Source: Streptomyces sp. BV286 (GTDB lineage Bacteria > Actinomycetota > Actinomycetes > Streptomycetales > Streptomycetaceae). Taken from it: a DNA stretch of 64,000 nt. Both the position numbers and the translations under genes were made by a program. This document shows positions 60,636 through 64,000 of the stretch, piece by piece. The stretch spans positions 1-64,000 of the forward strand of contig NZ_JAHRIB010000107.1 in the NCBI RefSeq assembly GCF_019090165.1. The letters run 5' to 3'. Under the pieces are notes generated by a model, which saw only the letters and a list, made by a program, of their open reading frames with translations, did not search any database and was not told the origin of the DNA. Each line of letters starts with the position of its first letter. The stretch's first letter is position 1.

Positions 60636-60884
60636 ATGGGCCTGGGCGGGTGCATCATTCTGATCGCCGCAGGGGCGATCCTCACGTTCGCGACCGACTG
60701 GGACATGCAGGGGGTCAACCTCGACCTGGTCGGCATCATCTTCATGATCGTCGGATTGATCGGTGTGGCGACCTTCAGCAGCATCGCCAAGCGGCGGCGG
60801 GTCGTGGTGCCGCCGACCGCACAGGTGGTCGACGACCAGCGGCGCCACAACCCCAGCGGATACAGCGACGGTTACGGCGCCTGA
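60636..60884 (+). CDS. DUF6458 small membrane protein
   Basis: 82 residues from ATG 60636 with CAGGAGGCG nine bases upstream. The start MGLGGCIILIAAGAILTFATDWD and the second helix GIIFMIVGLIGVATFSS match the DUF6458 family, found throughout actinobacteria, of unknown function. Two membrane helices and a basic, Tyr/Ser-rich tail. Confidence 0.85.
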   Translation: MGLGGCIILIAAGAILTFATDWDMQGVNLDLVGIIFMIVGLIGVATFSSIAKRRRVVVPPTAQVVDDQRRHNPSGYSDGYGA

Positions 60885-61239
60885 TCGGCGTACGCCTCAA
60901 CCATCCGTCCCGCGAGGACGAGCGAGTGCCGGTCCGCCCCACCGTCGGTGCGGCCGGACCGGCACGTCCGCGCTCCTGACCGGCTGTCACGCGAGCGCGT
61001 GGGCTGCGGTCATGTCCGCGTCGGACCGGCCGCCTCGCCGTATCGGGACACCGCGTCGGGCCGGACACCGCGTCATATCGGACACCGCGTCGGGCCGGCC
61101 GCCTCGTCGTACCGGTGGCCCCGTCGCACCGGTCGCCGGTCGGTCCGGCTCCCGCTTCCCGGCCTCGGCGGGAGACGGGAATCAGTCCGTCGGCCTACCG
61201 CCGGCGTTCCCGGGCCCTCGCCGGGGAAGCGCTGAAGAC
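60885..61239. repeat. Intergenic region with direct repeats
   Basis: GACACCGCGTCGGGCCGG occurs at 61047-61064 and 61081-61098 with a partial copy between (61064-61076), and ACCGGCCGCCTCG-type words flank them at 61025 and 61094. The rest of the 355-bp gap is GC-rich without a supported gene. Confidence 0.5.
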
Positions 61240-61734
61240 ATGAAATTCCTCGTGCGCGACCGGATCCTGGGGATCGGTGACGACTACTGGATCGAGGACG
61301 AGCGGGGCCACAAGGCCTTCCTCGTCGACGGCAAGGCGATGCGGCTGCGGGACACCTTCGAGCTGAAGGATCCGCAGGGGCATGTCCTGATCGACATCCA
61401 CAAGAAGATGCTCGCCCTGCGGGACACGATGGTCGTCGAGCGGGGCGGCGAGCCCCTGGCGACCATCCGCCGCAAGCGGCTGTCGCTGCTCCGCAACCAC
61501 TACCGCGTCGTCCTCGCCGACGGCACCGAGCTCGACGTCAGCGGCAAGATCCTCGACCGGGAGTTCGTCGTCGAGTACGACGGGGAGCTGCTGGCGCACA
61601 TCTCGCGGCGCTGGCTGCGGCTGCGGGAGACGTACGGCGTCGAGGTCGTACGGGAGGACGCGGATCCGGCGCTGCTGATCGCGGTCGCGGTGTGCGTCAT
61701 CCACCTGGCGGAGAAGGAGAACGGGTCGGACTGA
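61240..61734 (+). CDS. LURP-one-related/phospholipid scramblase-fold protein
   Basis: 164 residues from ATG 61240. Tubby-like/LURP-one beta-barrel: FLVRDRILGIGDDYWIED, KAMRLRDTFELKDPQGHVLI, MLALRDTMVVERGGEPLATIRRK, FVVEYDGELLAHISRRW and a final hydrophobic helix (LLIAVAVCVIHLAE), the pattern for LURP-one-related proteins. The family is common in Streptomyces but has no assigned function. Monocistronic. Confidence 0.85.
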   Translation: MKFLVRDRILGIGDDYWIEDERGHKAFLVDGKAMRLRDTFELKDPQGHVLIDIHKKMLALRDTMVVERGGEPLATIRRKRLSLLRNHYRVVLADGTELDVSGKILDREFVVEYDGELLAHISRRWLRLRETYGVEVVREDADPALLIAVAVCVIHLAEKENGSD

Positions 61735-61787
61735 CGGAGTTGTTCCGCCCCCGCCGCCCCGCCGCCCCGCCACACCGCGTCACTGCG

Positions 61788-62648
61788 TCACCGGCGAGGC
61801 GGCGCAACTCCCAGCAACCGGTCCTTCAGGGCCGGGAACTGTTCCCGCGTCGTACCGACCTTGGCCGGGTCGAACGACACCGTGAGGACCTCTTCCCCGG
61901 CCCCCGCCTCCGCGAGAACCTCGCCCCACGGATCGACCACGATCGAGTGACCGGCCTGCGGAACCCCCGCATGCGTCCCGGCCGTTCCACAGGCGAGCAC
62001 GAACGACTGGTCCTCGACCGCCCGCGCCTGGGCGAGCAGGGTCCAGTGCGACCGGCGGCGCTCGGGCCACCCCGCGGAGACGACGAGCGTCTCGGCCCCG
62101 GCGTCGACGAGCCCGCGGAAGAGCTCGGGGAAGCGGAGGTCGTAGCAGGTGGCGAGGCCGAGCGTGGTCTGCGGCAGCCGGACGGTGACCAGCTCGGAGC
62201 CCGCGCCCATCAGCACCGCCTCGCCCTTGTCGAAGCCGAAGCGGTGGATCTTGCGGTATGCGGCGGCGAGTTCACCGGCAGGGGAGAAGACGAGAGAGGT
62301 GTTGTAGAGGGACCCGTCACCCGTGCCGGAGCCACCGCCGGAGGCGGGCGTCCCGGGACCGACCCCGTTCTGTTCGGCACCGGACGGCACACGTTCGGGG
62401 ATCGACCCCGCATGCAGCCACACGCCCGCGTCGCTGGCCGCCTTGGCCATCACCTCGTACGTGGGCCCTTCGAGCGGCTCGGCCTCGGCGCCGAACGACT
62501 CGTAGGCGAAGGCTCCGGTCGTCCACAGCTCGGGCAGGATCACCAGATCGGCACCGGCCTGCTGCCGTACCAGCGAGGCGACGCGCTGCCTGCGGGCGTC
62601 CACCGATTCGCCCTCGTCCACGGCGATCTGGAGCAGAGAAGCGCGCAC
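61788..62648 (-). CDS. Carbon-nitrogen hydrolase (nitrilase superfamily, omega-amidase-like)
   Basis: 286 residues from ATG 62648. Catalytic triad: Glu in VILPELWTTG (~41), Lys in AYRKIHRFGFDKGE (~133) and Cys in GLATCYDLRFPELFR (~169). The group includes omega-amidases and other C-N hydrolases. A Gly/Ser-rich insertion near residue 104 (GPGTPASGGGSGTGDG) breaks the fold. It likely hydrolyses a small amide in the cytosol. Confidence 0.9.
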   Translation of the reverse strand: MRASLLQIAVDEGESVDARRQRVASLVRQQAGADLVILPELWTTGAFAYESFGAEAEPLEGPTYEVMAKAASDAGVWLHAGSIPERVPSGAEQNGVGPGTPASGGGSGTGDGSLYNTSLVFSPAGELAAAYRKIHRFGFDKGEAVLMGAGSELVTVRLPQTTLGLATCYDLRFPELFRGLVDAGAETLVVSAGWPERRRSHWTLLAQARAVEDQSFVLACGTAGTHAGVPQAGHSIVVDPWGEVLAEAGAGEEVLTVSFDPAKVGTTREQFPALKDRLLGVAPPRR

Positions 62649-62803
62649 ACTACCACCGTCCTGGCATTCGAACCGTTGATCCGGGGCCTACGATCGTCAC
62701 ACGAAAGCACTGCCGGGGTGCCTCACAGCAGCGTAACTTAGCGTCCCAAGACACCCGCTGCCTGTGCACTGCCCGCGCCCAACCGCCCGAGGGGTCCCGT
62801 TCC

Positions 62804-63628
62804 GTGAGTCTGCATCCCAGCCTTCAGTCCTACGCCGACGCCTGGACCCACTCCATCGACGCGATATCCGAGCTGGTGACGCCCCTGGTGGAGGGCGAGT
62901 GGAACCGGCGGACCCCCTGCCCGGGCTGGTCGGTGCGCGACCTCGTCTCCCACGTGATCGGCCTCGACTGCGAGATGCTGGGCGACCCCCGGCCGATCCA
63001 CACGCTCCCCCGCGACCTCTACCACGTGACCAACGAGCACCAGCGGTACATGGAGATGCAGGTCGACGTCCGCCGTCACCACACCGCTCCGGAGATGACC
63101 TCCGAGCTGGAGTACACGGTCATCCGCCGCAACCGCCAGCTGCGCAACGAGTCGCGGCAGCCCGACACGCTGGTGCGCGGCCCGCTCGGCACCGAGGTCA
63201 CCCTCGAAGAGTCCATGCGCAACCGGGCGTTCGACCTGTGGATCCACGAGCAGGACCTGCGCACCGCTCTCGGCCGGCCCGGCAACCTCGACTCACCGGG
63301 CGCGTACGTCGCCCGCGACGTGCTGCTCAGCAGGCTCCCGAAGGTCGTCGCCAAGGACGCGGGCGCGCCGGCGAACTCGGCGGTCGTCTTCGACGTCCAC
63401 GGCCCCGTCGAGTTCCTGCGCACGGTCCGGGTCGACGCCGACGGTGTCGGTTCGATAGACGGCGCCCCCTCCCTCGGCCCGGCCGCCACCCTCGCCCTCG
63501 ACTGGGAGACGTACTTCCGTCTGGCCTGCGGCCGGGTGACCCCGGAAGCGGTGTCGGACCGCCTGAAGACAGAGGGCGACCCGGAGCTGACGGCTGCGAT
63601 CCTGAGGAACTTCAGCGTCACACCGTGA
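62804..63628 (+). CDS. Maleylpyruvate isomerase-fold mycothiol-dependent protein
   Basis: 274 residues from GTG 62804 (CGAGGGG upstream). The four-helix DinB/MDMPI-N domain occupies ~10-165: TPCPGWSVRDLVSHVIGLD (first metal His), AFDLWIHEQDLRTALGRPG (second). The C-terminal alpha/beta domain (~180-270) is the MDMPI_C/SCP2-like part. It may use mycothiol as cofactor; the substrate is unknown. A related TIGR03086 protein is encoded at 14818-15390. Confidence 0.88.
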   Translation: MSLHPSLQSYADAWTHSIDAISELVTPLVEGEWNRRTPCPGWSVRDLVSHVIGLDCEMLGDPRPIHTLPRDLYHVTNEHQRYMEMQVDVRRHHTAPEMTSELEYTVIRRNRQLRNESRQPDTLVRGPLGTEVTLEESMRNRAFDLWIHEQDLRTALGRPGNLDSPGAYVARDVLLSRLPKVVAKDAGAPANSAVVFDVHGPVEFLRTVRVDADGVGSIDGAPSLGPAATLALDWETYFRLACGRVTPEAVSDRLKTEGDPELTAAILRNFSVTP

Positions 63629-63649
63629 TGTCCGGGCCGGTCCGCCTGT

Positions 63650-63715
63650 ATTTCAGCCCCTCAGGCGTTGAGGAGCGGGGTCCGGGGCGGAGCCCCGGGT
63701 TCGGGACAAGAAGGC
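63650..63715. repeat. Second Streptomyces-type dispersed repeat
   Basis: CAGCCCCTCAGGCGTTGAGG followed by AGCGGGGTCCGGGGCGGAGC and CCCGGG: a palindromic segment that, from memory, is widespread in Streptomyces chromosomes, usually downstream of genes. It is one copy here. Confidence 0.55.
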
Positions 63716-63754
63716 GCGGCGGGGGCGAGAAAGCCCACTCCGCCCGCCCTCCGC

Positions 63755-63810
63755 TCACGCGGTCACGCGGTCACGCGGTCACGCGGTCACGCGGTCACGC
63801 GGTCACGCCG
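63755..63810. repeat. 8-bp tandem repeats (TCACGCGG) at the end of the MFS gene
   Basis: Six exact copies of TCACGCGG (63755-63802) and a seventh imperfect one (63803-63810). The last unit contains the stop codon (TCA) of the MFS gene on the minus strand. Such arrays vary by slipped-strand mispairing, and a change in copy number would not alter the protein. Confidence 0.85.
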
Positions 63811-64000
63811 GAACGTGCACCGTCTCCACCCGGCTGGCGACCAGCCGTTCCCGTTCCCGCCGGGCCGCCTGCTTCCGCAACCGCAGAATCTGGCTGAGGC
63901 CGAGCGCCTGCAGCACGAACACCGCGGAGAACGCGACGGTGTAGCTGCCTCCCGTGGCGTCCAGCAGCACCCCGATCGCGAACAGCGTCGTCATGGAGGC
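63803..64000 (-). CDS. MFS transporter, C-terminal fragment (cut by right edge)
   Basis: Only the last ~66 residues are in the window: a final membrane helix (TTLFAIGVLLDATGGSYTVAFSAVFVLQALG) and a basic tail ending in SRVETVHVPA. The pattern matches the end of major facilitator transporters. The stop at 63803 is inside the tandem-repeat array. The rest of the gene is beyond 64000. Confidence 0.7.
   Translation of the reverse strand, partial: ASMTTLFAIGVLLDATGGSYTVAFSAVFVLQALGLSQILRLRKQAARRERERLVASRVETVHVPA

Noticed and set aside
63755..63810. CRISPR array
   Set aside because: The unit is only 8 bp without spacers; it is a microsatellite.

Overview
The window reads as chromosomal DNA of a Streptomyces or a close relative. 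It has very high GC, strong third-position GC bias, many GTG starts, several apparently leaderless promoters (a TAGGCT/TAGGGT-type -10 lying 7-8 bp before the start codon), and families typical of the genus: SARP regulator, SnpA/SnpR, PhoX, a DUF5753/DUF397 pair, SpoIIE-type phosphatases, and mycothiol-dependent isomerase-fold proteins. A perfect ParB site (parS) lies just upstream of aspS, and metG is in the same window. That fits the origin-proximal core arm; from memory, metG and aspS of S. coelicolor sit near oriC.

Layout. 1-4.5 kb: a SARP regulator (cut by the left edge) divergent from an alpha/beta hydrolase, a SnoaL-fold protein under a MerR/SoxR-type promoter, a luciferase-fold protein, and a nickel/cobalt permease with a possible Nur box. 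4.7-9.0 kb: a divergent cell-envelope locus with two sigma-70-type proteins and two membrane proteins built on peptidoglycan-enzyme folds whose catalytic motifs are gone. 9.0-19.1 kb: a PAS-GAF-SpoIIE phosphatase, a His-rich metal-handling pair (TIGR03943 protein and permease), a 37-residue membrane peptide, an HTH-TPR regulator, an atypical orphan response regulator, an unrecognised Pro-rich protein and a membrane PP2C phosphatase. 19.1-31.5 kb: a DrrAB-type exporter, a MocR regulator divergent from a hydrolase, an EEP-family protein, the snpA/snpR pair, a tandem-repeat array and PhoX with its PHO box. 31.5-48.2 kb: a VWA protein with a long acidic region, metG, a sortase, a WhiJ/AbaA-like cluster (ATPase, HTH-DUF5753, DUF397), and a run of secreted proteins (pectate lyase, DUF3152 protein, collagen-like protein), then a glycosyltransferase, a cupin, an MFS carrier and an extracytoplasmic intradiol dioxygenase. 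48.2-64 kb: aspS, parS, a multidomain SpoIIE phosphatase, an AI-2E family protein, a lone Bro-N protein, pirin, SseB, an acyl-CoA dehydrogenase, an M18 aminopeptidase, a nitrilase-family amidase, a mycothiol-type isomerase-fold protein and the end of an MFS transporter.

Themes. Signalling is dense: three PP2C/SpoIIE phosphatases, a stand-alone RsbW-like ATPase, an ECF sigma factor, a membrane-tethered sigma-like protein and an orphan response regulator. Many genes have visible control sites: an 11-bp triplicate SARP-like operator, MerR dyad, Nur-like box, ECF promoter, MocR direct repeats, overlapping SnpR dyads, PHO box and an operator in front of the WhiJ-like gene. A dispersed palindromic repeat (six copies) occurs mostly in intergenic DNA, but one copy is read in frame inside the SARP gene. 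The least conventional candidate system is the 4.7-9.0 kb locus, where dead L,D-transpeptidase and dead penicillin-binding folds are paired with sigma factors, suggesting cell-wall sensing rather than catalysis. No tRNA, rRNA, CRISPR array or insertion sequence was recognised.
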